This document shows, one piece after another, positions 39,201-51,300 of a stretch of DNA of 64,000 nucleotides (position 1 is its first letter; each line of letters begins with the position of its first letter). Both the position numbers and the translations under genes were made by a program. The notes beneath the pieces are model-generated. The model did not search any database and had not been told where the DNA came from. It worked only from the letters and a program-made list of their open reading frames with translations. The DNA is from Dicaeum eximium (Eukaryota > Chordata > Aves > Passeriformes > Dicaeidae): positions 745,816-809,815 of the forward strand of contig VWZP01005240.1 in assembly GCA_013396995.1 (NCBI GenBank), in the 5' to 3' direction.

Positions 39201-42200
39201 GACAAGCCAAATAGAATGTATCGTGAATCATACTGAATCTGTTGTCTGCTGGTTGTATAGAGTTGCACTGACTGGTCTATAAAGCAATACCAATTAATTT
39301 ACATCTATAAAATTATCTCACTGCTCCTTCTTCTTCTTAGTACATTTTTCCAACTTCCAAGGAAAAATGGAAGTTGGAAAATCATTCGTCTTTCACTCAG
39401 TAATTAACACAGTGTTGTGCTTTAACCCCAGCCAGCGCCAAGCACACTCAGCCCCTTGCTCACCCCCCCTCACCAGTGGAATCAGGGAATCAGAAGAAAA
39501 CATGTGGGTTGAGATAAAGGCAGTTTAATAGAAAAAGCAATAGCCACACACACCAGCAAAGCAAAACAAGGGATTAATTTACTCCTTCCCATGGGGAGGC
39601 CAGTGCTCAGCCATCTCCAGGACAGCAGGGCCCCATCAGGTGTAACAGTGACTTGGAAATATAAATGCCATAACTCCAAATGTCCTCCCTTTCTTCCTTC
39701 TTCCCCCACTTTATATCTGAATATGATGTCACATGGAATATCCCTTTGGTCAGTTGGAGTCACCTCTCTGGCCAAACTCCCCAGCACCCCCAACTTCCTC
39801 TCCAGCATGGCAGTGTGAGGAGCAGAAAGGGCCTTGGCTCTGATCAAGGAGCCCTGCTCAGCAATAACAAAAACATCTCCATGTTATCAGCCTGGGGCTC
39901 AGCACAAACCCAAAACACAGCCCCATATCAGCCAATGTGAAGACAATTAATTCTGCCTCAGCCAGAGCAAGCACACCCAGGCACTGAAATTTTGGGACAC
40001 ATCTCAGACCATATTTTGACTATGAAACTTGCTGTAATTGTAGTCAAGATTTTGCATCCAGTAATCATCAGTGGAAACACTGCTTGTTACGTTGTTGAGC
40101 TGAGCTGGTTATTGCTTAATTGTGAGGCAAAACTGACTGTTGGCAACAATTTAATTAGGTTTTAAATATGTCTGGTTTAGGTTGTTTGGGAAAAAAAGTG
40201 ATCATCAAATTAGATATTTTAATATCAAAAAGGTTAATAAAAATTTAAATTGGAAACTGGAAGCTTTTTTTCCTAAAAAATGGTTGAACATGTTTATATC
40301 AAGAAATAAATGGAAAAAAATGTAAGCAGGTGCATGAAGTGATTATATTAAAACTTGAGAGGCTAGGCAGAAGATTTTAACATGCATATATGATTTGATA
40401 TGATCAAAAATTTTTTATGGACTAAGAGGAATCCATTTTATACACTGAGCTTATAATTTATGGTTTATCTAATTTGTTTTGACTGTTTAATAGAATGTAA
40501 TGTTATGTAATGTTGTATCTTACACATAAACTTCCTATTAACTTCCCCTGCTATTTGGTGTACTCTCTCCCTTCCAGTACTACTCCAGGTCTCAGGATTG
40601 AATACTCAATCTTTCTCAGGAAAATGAGGAGATTTTAACAGTAACTATCATCTTGGTTCTCCCTCTTCTCTTTAGTTTTGGAGTCTGTTTGAAGCTGCTT
40701 TTTTGTATTTATTCTTAAAGTTGCTTGCTTGCTGTTTCTCACCACTTCCCAAGCAAGGTTTGGGAATGTCATGTTGCCGTCCCTCAGCCCAGTTACCCTG
40801 GAGGGTACAGTGACCGTGTAGGGGTGCCAGCCCCTGGCCTCAGGTGCTCCCAGGGTGGAGCTGGTGTAGGGGGACACTGACACGTGGCCACCAGGCGTTT
40901 CCTGCCGTGGATAAAACCGGTACTTGCTGAGCCGGGGCCAGATCCGTCCGGAGAGCCTGCACCGCCAACTCTGAGCCAAACCTCTGGCCTTGTGCTAGTG
41001 ATGGCAAACCCACTGTTTTCCAGACTGCAGAACAGTTTAAAGAGCATTAAAGAGAACTGCCTTCCCAAACATTCCTCTTGCCATTATTACCAACTCAAAA
41101 GGAAAGTCTTTCAAGACTTCAGGTTTTAGCTCTGTGTGTGTTTGCAATGTTGGATCTTTAATACTTACTATTGCTGGCACATAAAAGATTGCATAATGCT
41201 GCAGCTCCCTAAAATATTTATCAGTGTGAGAATGGGATCCTTTGTGTTCAGAACAAATGCAATTCGATATTTTTAAACTATTTTAAAACTTTGCAAGAGT
41301 TAATCATAAATCTTATATTTCTGACACTGGTTTTTAATGCGTAACTGTCTTTCCTGAGAAATCACATTAAGAGTAGAAGTGAAGAGTGAATGCTAAAAGC
41401 TATGATTTTTCAGAGGTCAAAATCAAGATAAATAAGAAGAAGGGGTTCAGCCTCATTCACTCATATTCACCTAGACTCAAGACCTGCAGATACTCATAAA
41501 TGTGCTTTATTAAATGAATGTGATATATATCTAAACCCTATAATTTTTAACACTAAGAATATTAAAGCAAACTGCAGAAATTATGGAATTTAATGCTTTT
41601 TAAACTGCTTTAAATAAAGTGTAGGACAATCCAGTAGACTGAAATCACCAACCCTTGGCATGAATGTGCATTTATAAAGCCAGACTTTGAAATCTTGTTT
41701 TCTTGTAACTACTGCTGTGAAGGCTGTTCTGCACTAATAACTTCTTAACTTTTTTCCTTTTTTTTTTTTTTTAATGTATTGCATCACATGAAAACAGACT
41801 TTAAAGTTTTCTAAGTTCTTTTCACTGTACTATAATCCATTTCGGAAACTTCAGTCAAAATAATCCTGCATTCTGAGGCTTCAGTGAAAACATCCAGCAC
41901 AAAGATTTTTTCACTGAATGACTCCAAGCAGGTAGAATTGCTAGTGTGATTTTTAGTAACTCATTTTCCTCTTGCCTTTTCAGACTATGGCACTATTAAG
42001 AAAGTACTTGCCCCAGTGAACCAGACTTCAAGCAGCTGCCTGCTTGAGGAAATTGAACTCCTGCCGAAAAGTCAGCGAGAGCCCATCAGGAGCCTTCAGA
42101 TCCTGCACAGCCAGAGTGTCCTTTTTGTGGGCCTTCAGGAACATGTGATTAAGGTCCCCCTGAAGAGATGTCTCTTTTACAAAACATACAGGTATGAAGA

Positions 42201-45200
42201 GTCAGCTAACTTGATTTGACTAGAGAAAAATACATGCAGGGGGTTGCAGAAAAATGGGAAGGATAAATGACTGCAAGTAGGAATCCAAATTAATTGTCTC
42301 TCTCAGCAATGACTTCCTGTGTACACGGTTTATCAAAAGTGTCTCTGACTACTTGTACTAACTTGTTAGGACTAGATGAGGCTCTTGAGGAATTGAAGTG
42401 TCATTATGCAGATTTTGAATTGTGAAGTGAAGCAGTAGGAAATGTTTAATATAGAAAAGAGTTATCTGGTAAAGTGCAATATAGCTGCTGGTTTAATATA
42501 TTGAAAGCTTGTGACTTGAACAAATTTAGGTTTGTGGGTTTTTTTTAAGCTGCTTTATAATTGAATAAACAATATGTCTGTGAATTCAGAAACAAATTGG
42601 ATGAACTGAGAATCAAGAGTATTTGGAAAAGTGGCTATTTAAAGGTAGTGCTGGATCAGCAAGCTGTAATAAAATGTAAATATGCTGTTAGGTAAAAGGG
42701 CTAGGCAACCAACAGTTGTTCAATTAAAGAAAGAGAATAACTTACAAATAATCACTTGATTGTAGACTGTATTGTGATAGTTAAGGGATTTAAAGTTCAG
42801 CACACAACTTTTTCAATAGGCTATCTGAAAATACATCTGGGTTGCAAAACATGCTATTAGAGATGTTTATTTTCATCTGGTTAGTTGTATCTTCCCTTTG
42901 GTATGTGTGGACCTGGTAATTCAGATTGTTTTGTGTTACATCAGATAGACACTGAAACAGTCATGAGGTTTTGAGAACTGTGACAGAGGCATGTGGTTGG
43001 GTTTTTTATCTTGTTTAAGCTTCACCTCGTTTAACATACATTCCTGTGAAAAGCTGGGCAGTTAAAGGAGGGAGAGAGGCTGCCAGTTGCCTCTCTTGGC
43101 TGCTACATGCAGGCTCACAGAGACACTATTTGTGCAGCAGAGATATTACACCTCCCACAAAATGCAGTGTGACCATTCGCAGGTTGAGACATTTCTGGCC
43201 ATCACAGGGACCACACACTTGGTCACAGCAGTGACAGCACAGGACACAGGTCTAGTAAAGCTGTGATTGGTGACAGTGGAAGGACATTTCCAAGGGACCT
43301 GGCTCACCATGGTACCATGCAGGAAGCCAGTGAAAGGCTACTGGGTTGAAAACAAGACTGGAGGAGAAGGTGTGCCCTAGAAAACAAATAGACCAGGGAA
43401 GGGAAGAATTCTACCTTTCACAGTTTTTTACCAGCCTGTTTTTTGTTTATGCTGTTTTACGTAGCATATTTTTGGCATTCTCAATTGAAATAGAAGAACA
43501 CTTGAAGCCCCATTGGAAGTCCTACAAAGCTTACTTCAGGGAAAAGTTTTATATGGGCAAGTCTCTGCTTCAAGTGTTTTGTTGGTTTAGTGGCCTACAC
43601 AGGACCAAGTTTCAGTTTCCTTGGAAATTGCATCTTTCCTTGGTTCAGAGAGCTGAAAAAGGATGTGTGGTGATCAGTACTTACACCGAGCCTGTAGTCC
43701 ACTTCAGACATTTCAAGGCTGGTGCCTCAGTTTGTTTTTAATGAGGTGTGAATGCCCAAGGTCCCTGGCACCTCTGCTTCACTCAGGACTATTCCCAAGG
43801 CATGGCAATTTTATTCCAGCTGCTGGCCCAAACATGCCTCTGCCCTTGCAGGGTAGGATTGCTGTTTCAAATCACAGACCCCTTGCATGGCTGCAGGCTA
43901 TTCATTCCTCTCCCTTTTTGAGCAATGGGCTCTAATTGTCTAATTTTTAAAATTTCTTTTAGAACAAAAGAAAACAAAACAAAAAAAATTGTTCCTTTCC
44001 CATTTTGCTGAGAACAGTAGTTAGTTAAATGTCTCCAGTACTGCTAAAATTATAATTTATTCCTCTGCCCAGAGGTATATGAAGTCTCATCTTCCAGTGG
44101 AATGACTTATTTAAAAGGAGATAAAATGATTCCTTGTAGGGTTTTTAAATCATGTCTTTTGTAGTTGTATGACTTCTCTTGTAGTAATTAAATATTCATT
44201 GCACCAAAAGACTTGCCATCCTTGCTTTCTTCTTGGTTAAAGAGTTTACCGTCAATTCTAGCTCTGTTTTGTGAAAAAGGAGAGTATTTACAGATGTGAT
44301 CCAGACAAAAAAAGGAATTTCATTGTCATCTGTCATTAGGGACTCAGGTTATTTGGAGAATGTAGATGTAATCTTTCTCTCACCTATAATTTACTTTTGG
44401 TTTGACTAGTTTTTTCCTGGCTAATGCTGGATTTTTTTTTTCTTTTTGCATGTGGAGAGAGTACAAGTACATGACTTGGGGATATACATTTCTCCAGGCA
44501 TTGAAACACCTTAAACTTTCTCATTGCATTTCTGGGTGCTTTAATACTCAGATCCTTCTATTATGTTGCTAACTATTACTTCTATATTATAGCAATGGGT
44601 AAACAGAGTAATGGGTAAAACTTATCTAAGGTAATGCCTTGGAGCATAGTGGGGTTTTTTTGTATTATTTTATTTTATTTATTCATATTAATCATACTTA
44701 GGGCTGTACAACTTTGCCAAAGCTACATTCTGAAATTCCATCAATGATGACTAGACTCTCTTCCCCAGATCAAGGATGTGTACTCTTCAGTATCTACTTC
44801 ATGTAATTATTGAGGAATAGGGCATGCTTGTGTATGAATAACAGCCTTAAAAAAAATCAAAAGGTTGAAGACGTGCTACCTCACCTGCTCTTTTTGTCTA
44901 AATGGCAGAGTGCTCAGTGCCTAATCTTATCTAATCTCTTTGCTTAGGTTTCTTGCTAAGCTTTCAGACAATACAACTTCAGTCCTTCTCTAGAGCAGAC
45001 TCTCATGAGCTAATATCTCAATGTCAAGATAATTTTCTTCATGACATTGTCCATTTTATTTTTCATTATTCCTTGTTTCATCTTCCCACAGTAGCCTCTA
45101 AAGCATGTGGTTGTTGCTTTTATTTGTAGTTTATTATGTCTCCTTAATAATCACTCTAATATGTTCTGCACATCATAAGTCTGTTCCTCCCCTTTTCAGT

Positions 45201-45327
45201 GGTGGAGGAACCCCGTGACCTGCTGCTGCTCTGGCAGATATTCCATCTGCTTCAGCACACTCCAGTCATGACTGTACTCCCAAAAACACTGTTAACAAAG
45301 GCTCTCAAAAATACATTTGGAGGCTAA

Positions 45328-45371
<44 letters not shown>

Positions 45372-48300
45372 AAGTGCAATTTGCTGCACTTTCTTACTGT
45401 GACAACAGACCTCACCACGGGCAAAACCTGTAGTCACACCCATAGTTTGGGTTGCTCAGCACTTTCCATAATGCCCTGATGTTTCCATCATTCCCCATGC
45501 CAGTTATTTGGATTGCCAGTTTCCATGGGGGTATCTCACACAGACTTCTGCCAATGCCTGAATAGTTTTGAGTGTCCTCTCATAATTGTGCTGGGTTTGA
45601 GGGTCAGCTAGAGAAAAGTAATTTGTGATGTGTCAGTACTTTGGAGAATCAGTTCTCAAAAAAAACCTGCCATCTTCAAGGTGCAGAAAGCAGCAGAGCA
45701 GTTACCTAAATGCAGTTCTCCTTGGGGAAAATCCTTAAGGTTTGACCAGGTTATTATCACCTGGGTATTGCAATTCACACGTTTATCAAACTTTTACAGA
45801 AGTCCATGATACTCACTGGAGCTATTTTCACAGATGAATTTTCCATCTCTATCTGCTTCTTCAGAGTTGAGCAGGCCAAGTATGAAGCACAACTGACTTT
45901 TATATATCTGCTAATTAACTATAATGTGAGATAAATAGAATAATTATCATTAGAAGATAACTATTAAGCTCTCTAAAATTTCAGTTTCTGTGTTTTACTT
46001 TGAAGATTCTATGCATCTGTAATAAGGAATAAGATCTGTAGTATGGGGTAGAGACTCTGTACCCTGAAACAGAGAAACAGTCAGCTTTCTTTTGTAGCCT
46101 TCCAAAGTAACCCCACATGGCAGAGATTTTTTTCAGAGGCAAATTTGTCAAAGTTATGCTTCATACTGGTGATTTCAGTGCATTAGTTCTGAAAGGACAA
46201 TGAAAGGCTGTATCAGCCCAAAGTTCTTTAAAATCGTACCAAGCAAGGATCAAGGATTGGTGTTTCTGACAGAAGATAGGTTTCACACCCTTGAAAGGCT
46301 TGAAAACTAATCTTGCTATGATGTTATGTCTAAATAAATAAATAGTGCTATCTGCTAAAAGCTGTACAAATAGTGACTTCTCTGACTTAAAAAAACCCCA
46401 CCAACTTCTGGAAATTTTTGAGTTTTTTTTTTTTTTTTTACAGTGTATGCCTAAGATACTACTTCACTAGTAGTATAGGTTGTTTAGCTAAGTAATGTTA
46501 TCATAGGTATTCTACTGTTATTAACCTTTTGCTCTTTGAACTTCTTTATTCTTATTTTGGTGTCTTTGTGAGCCATCACTTAAGCAATCTGTACATACAC
46601 AGGAAAACTCTATCAGCACAGTGCTAAAAAGGGTACTGAATTAGCTAACAGAAGAAAACAATATACTTTATTTCATTCCTAGAACTCCAGCAAGATTATT
46701 GGATTAAGTATTTCAACCACTTTTGCATTCCTTTGTTTTGCCCTAGCTGCAGATTTTGTATCCTCAGAAGAACCCTCACACTCAGTAGGAACCTCTTTTC
46801 TTGGTAATAAACACTCTATAACATTAAATAGTAAAATAGTTATTCCTATATACTGATACTATACAAGTTAATAACAAGTATGTGGTCTAAACCATTACTA
46901 GGTGCTCATGTGTCCAGAAGAGCTTGCCAACAAATGGAATTGAAATTCCTGTTTGGAAATAATCATTCTAAAGTATTTTTTTTATATTCAGGTGGATCTC
47001 CTGATTTCAAAATATGCAGGCTTTCTTCCAGTTTAAATATAAGAAACTTTTTGCTGCATTATAATGTCAGAACCACATGAGGACTGATCTGAATTAGTGA
47101 TTCCAGAGTAATATTCCAGAATCAGAGTCCTCATAAATTTTTCAGACTGGGATAAATCATACTCCTGTGTGTAAGTCTAGATTATAAGCACATATTAAAA
47201 ATGGCAATTCTTTTTTTGGGTATTAGATTCACTGAAAACTTATCTTCAGTCAATGTCAACTTATGACACTATTAAAGTCAGCAGAACTGTGAAATAAGCA
47301 CAGTTGTAAGTTTGTTGCACTCAACAGAAGTAGAATATTAGTCTCATACTGCAGAGGGAATAGCTTGACCCTTTCTGCCTCTGTGAAGATGAAAGCTTTT
47401 GCAGAAAGTGTCTGTCTATCTGTCCTGCAAAATGCATCAGAGACAAACTCTTCATTTACATTTTGCTACCCCTGAAATATTTAGTGTCAACTCTTCAAAG
47501 TGTGACCTATGTTTGTATGTATGTATGGTGTTGTAAGCAGGTATTTTTGTCAAACAAGAATTTTACAGCCTGCTGCCAATTTATTTCTTGAAGAACCCTT
47601 ATGAGGGAAAGAAAAATGTCTTTTTCTTTTAGTTTGCAAGGATGTAAGTAAACCAGATAGACTTGTCTACATATTTGCAAATCAGATTTTATTAGTAGGA
47701 TATTATTTTAAACTAAAAAGTGACCTAAGAAAGAAAAATTTAAAACAGTCCTGTGGTTTTCATATATCATGATGTAAATAATTTTGCTTTAAAAATTATC
47801 AAAATATTCAGAAATTCTAAGTTCAGTGTGTTTACTCTTAGTAACTGTAGGTGCTTACAGGTGAATTCAGTAAGTGAGGGTTGGACGAGTGGGCAGTGAG
47901 GTGGATTGGGAAATGGCCAAATGCCAGCTCTCAGAGGGTTGTGATCTGTGTCACAATCTAGTTGGAGGCCTACTGGTGTCACCTAAGAGTCAGTACTGGG
48001 TCCAGTATTATTTAACTTTTCATCAGTGGCTTGGCTGAAGGGGCAGATGTCTCCTCAGCAAGTTCACTGATGACACAAAGCTGGAGGAGTGGCCCATACT
48101 CCAGAATTCTGTGCACCCCTTCAAAGGGACCTGGACAACCTGGAGAGATGGAGAGGTGGAGAGGAACTGTCTGAAATTCAGCAAAGGTAAGTGCAGCGTT
48201 CTGCACCTGGGGAAGAATGATCCCAGGCACCAGCACAGGCTGGGTCTGAGTGCTGTAAGCAGCTCTGCAGAGAAGGACTTGGGTGTCCTGATGGACAGGT

Positions 48301-51300
48301 CATCCTGAGCCAGCTGTGTGCCCCTGGGGCCAGGAGGGCCAGTGGTGTCCTGGGGTGCATTGGGAAGAGCACTACCAGAGGCTGGGGGAGGTGATCCTGC
48401 CCCTGTACTCCGGTGAGGCCACATCTGGAGTGCTGTGTGCAGTTCTGGGCTCCTCAGGACAAGAAAGCCATGGAGCTCCTGGAGCCTATGCAGTGGAAGG
48501 CAACAAAGATGAGTGGGGTCTGAAGCATCTCTTCTGTGAGGTGAGACTGAGGGAGTTGGACCTGTTCAGCCTTGACAGGAGAACACTGAGAGATTTATCA
48601 CTGCATATAAATATCTGAAGGGAGGGTGTCAAGAGGATGCTCTGAAAGTTGTCTTTCACATTTGATCCATATATAGCCACTTGGAAGCATCAACATTCTG
48701 CGAATTGTGTGATATAAACAACTTTTATACATAAATTTATGATTCTGGATTTGATGGAAGGACTTTGTGGGTTTAAGGCTGGTATTTTCAGTGATGTTGC
48801 AAGATTGAATTGTATCTAAATATATTTGGACTATGCTACAAAAATTAAAATAAGAGGAAGCAATGGTAGTCTGCTCAGAGTGTCTGAGATGATGAAAGGA
48901 TTTTATTTTCTTACTAGTACAGGTGAGGGTTAAGCAGTATTCTAATTATTTCATATGCATCTTAGCTTGAGCTACGAGGGATTTTATAAGTTGTGTCCCT
49001 ACCATTTATGTTCTTCTGGATCATTAATCTGTATCTTTAGGTGTCTGTTCTTCATTGAGCACAAGTATATATGTATGTAGCTGCAAAACCAGTAGTAATG
49101 AAAACACTGATAGGTACCTTTGTCTGGTATCACTTTCATGTATTCATTCAGGAATGGATAGAACTGTGCATCTGGAATATTGGGAAGGATGATGAAGGAA
49201 GGTTTTGCAGAGATGGTTTATTGGTGAAAGATTTTAAGAATGAAGAAATAGAGCTGAAAGCAAAACTTGAGCTATAGAATGTGAAGCAGGAAGACAGTGA
49301 TTAGGTTATCTGAAGGCCAGGCCCCTGATGACAAAACAATACAGCTCCCCAGACAAAGGGATAAGGGGTTGGGCCCTGCCAGGTGATAGGGAAAAAAGGT
49401 GAGTTTGCTAAAGTTTTAGTATGGTAATGTAATAGTTCCCATAGGCTGCATGTAAATTTTGTAGGTTTTGAACCCTGTACTGGTTGGTTGATGTTAACCA
49501 AAGTATTCAGCATAGAAGGGGATAAATGGGATTGCAAAAGGAAGTTCGCTCTCTCTTAGACCACGCTTCAGCTGGAGCTGGTCAGGCTGGCTGTCCCCAC
49601 GAACAATAAACCACGTGTCCAAAAAACATCCCTGTCTCCGAAAGTCTCTCGCCGCACCCCAGATAGCAACCAGACTTTCCTAATACTGGAACATGAGACA
49701 GGCTCATAGCTTCAGTTTTGTTTGAATTTGCAGTGATCAGTCTGTCTTCTGCAAAATGTGATGGTGACCCTGGTTCAGTTCCTGATATACCAAGTGTCAG
49801 GTCACAGTTGATGGTAATTGGGACTATGTAGGCATGGGTAGTTCAGTAGAAATTACTGAAAGGATCAGGAGACTCAGGTCTTCGAAATGCAGTGTATAGG
49901 TAGAGACAGAAAAATGTTTCTTTAACAGTCTTAGAAGATGCACCTCTTGCATTTATATATATTGTATGAATAAAATGTTACAGCTCAAGAGGATATCTGA
50001 TTAGCACTTCCATATTCATACGGGAATATATTCTCCCCCTCAAAGGAAATTTAAAAATCTCTTATAAATTAATAGTATTATGATACAGCTTTTAAACGCA
50101 AGGGTGTTTGGTTTTTTGTTTTTTTTTTTGTTCTTTGGAACACAGATAAATTCTTTTTAGTCTAAAAGTCTATGTGATTTTTAACATATTTTGCTCTGAA
50201 TTGTGTTCAATTCTGCCTTATTTTCTGACTCAATAAATCATCTCAAATATAACTGAAGTAGGACAATTTTGCTGGCCTACTTGGTGATAATTATAAAACA
50301 GCTGAAGAAATAACCTGACTTTTATAACCTTTTTTAAGGTCAGACCTTACTGACCTGCTTTAGAGTGAGGTGGCTTACAGTTCTGTTAGTAGTCAGTCAA
50401 AACCCATTGCTAAAGTGTAGCATCACTGCCAAATGTGTGCCTTGCAGGAGACACACTCTGCTACCTATCATTTACATTTGGTAAAAAAATATGAAGTGAC
50501 AACACAGAGCAAAATTAGAATCAGTCAGGAGAAGCCAAAAGCTGTTGAATGTTTTTGCAGAGTGCTGATTCGATAGGGTAAGTGGCATCAAGAGTCTTTA
50601 AATGAACCAGTTTAATTTTATTCCTGAATTTCCTGCCTGCACAAAATTGCCAGTTTTTGCAGTGCTGGGACAAATCATGTGAAGTCTTAGAGATGTGAGC
50701 TGTTGCCTACTGGGATTAACAGACAAAACATCCATTCTCTGCTGAAATTGAGATGTAAGGTATACTTCTAGAGACAAGATGACAAAATATATTATCCAGC
50801 TCTGCTATTTGCAATGTGACAGTCTGAAAGGGCCCTGTCAAATGAAAGACCTAATACCTCCTTAAAAATTTATCTGATTTTTCAACAGTGGCATCTAAAA
50901 TGACTTTAATTTCAACAGAGATTTGTGAGAAAAAGGAGATAAAGGTGTGTAGTGGTATCTGATTTTTGCCTTTCCTTACTTACATAAAATTGACATAAAT
51001 TTGACAGCCATGTCATTTTGTTATTTCATGTACACATTGAAGCTGTTCCTCTTACTGCTGTCTCCTAGGAGAGAGATTAATTTTAAAAAAGACTTAAAAC
51101 AGTATGAAATTTTCCTAAGGACACATAATTGTGAGTTAAGTCCCTTTACCCTAATTATTTCAGATAGAAGTTCTGATATTTTTATACTTACAAGCTTTAT
51201 TCTATCTGATTTTTTATCTTTAACTTATTTTGTTATCTATTTCTTTGTTATATCTAGGCATAGTAAATAAAAATAATTACCTGTTGTTACTCACACATTA

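Larger units (their letters stand above)
18917..41983 (+). other. SEMA5A intron, 23.1 kb
   Basis: This phase 1 intron runs from GTATGA to TTTTCAG. It holds two abutting CR1 fragments (21148-22865), T or A runs (26989-27009, 29553-29569, 35416-35431), a perfect hairpin (39346-39381), a minus-strand LTR (39413-39975) and a CpG-rich patch (about 40780-40990). The stretch 22870-39340 has no transposon I can recognise. It is AT-rich, especially 31350-36300. Confidence 0.88.

Noticed and set aside
39482..39847. 121-codon minus-strand frame
   Set aside because: It lies entirely inside the solo LTR, with no retroviral gene recognised. LTRs of this type are not coding.
43346..43741. 131-codon + strand frame in the 12 kb intron
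   Set aside because: No domain, no splice context and no neighbouring coding evidence. It is probably chance.
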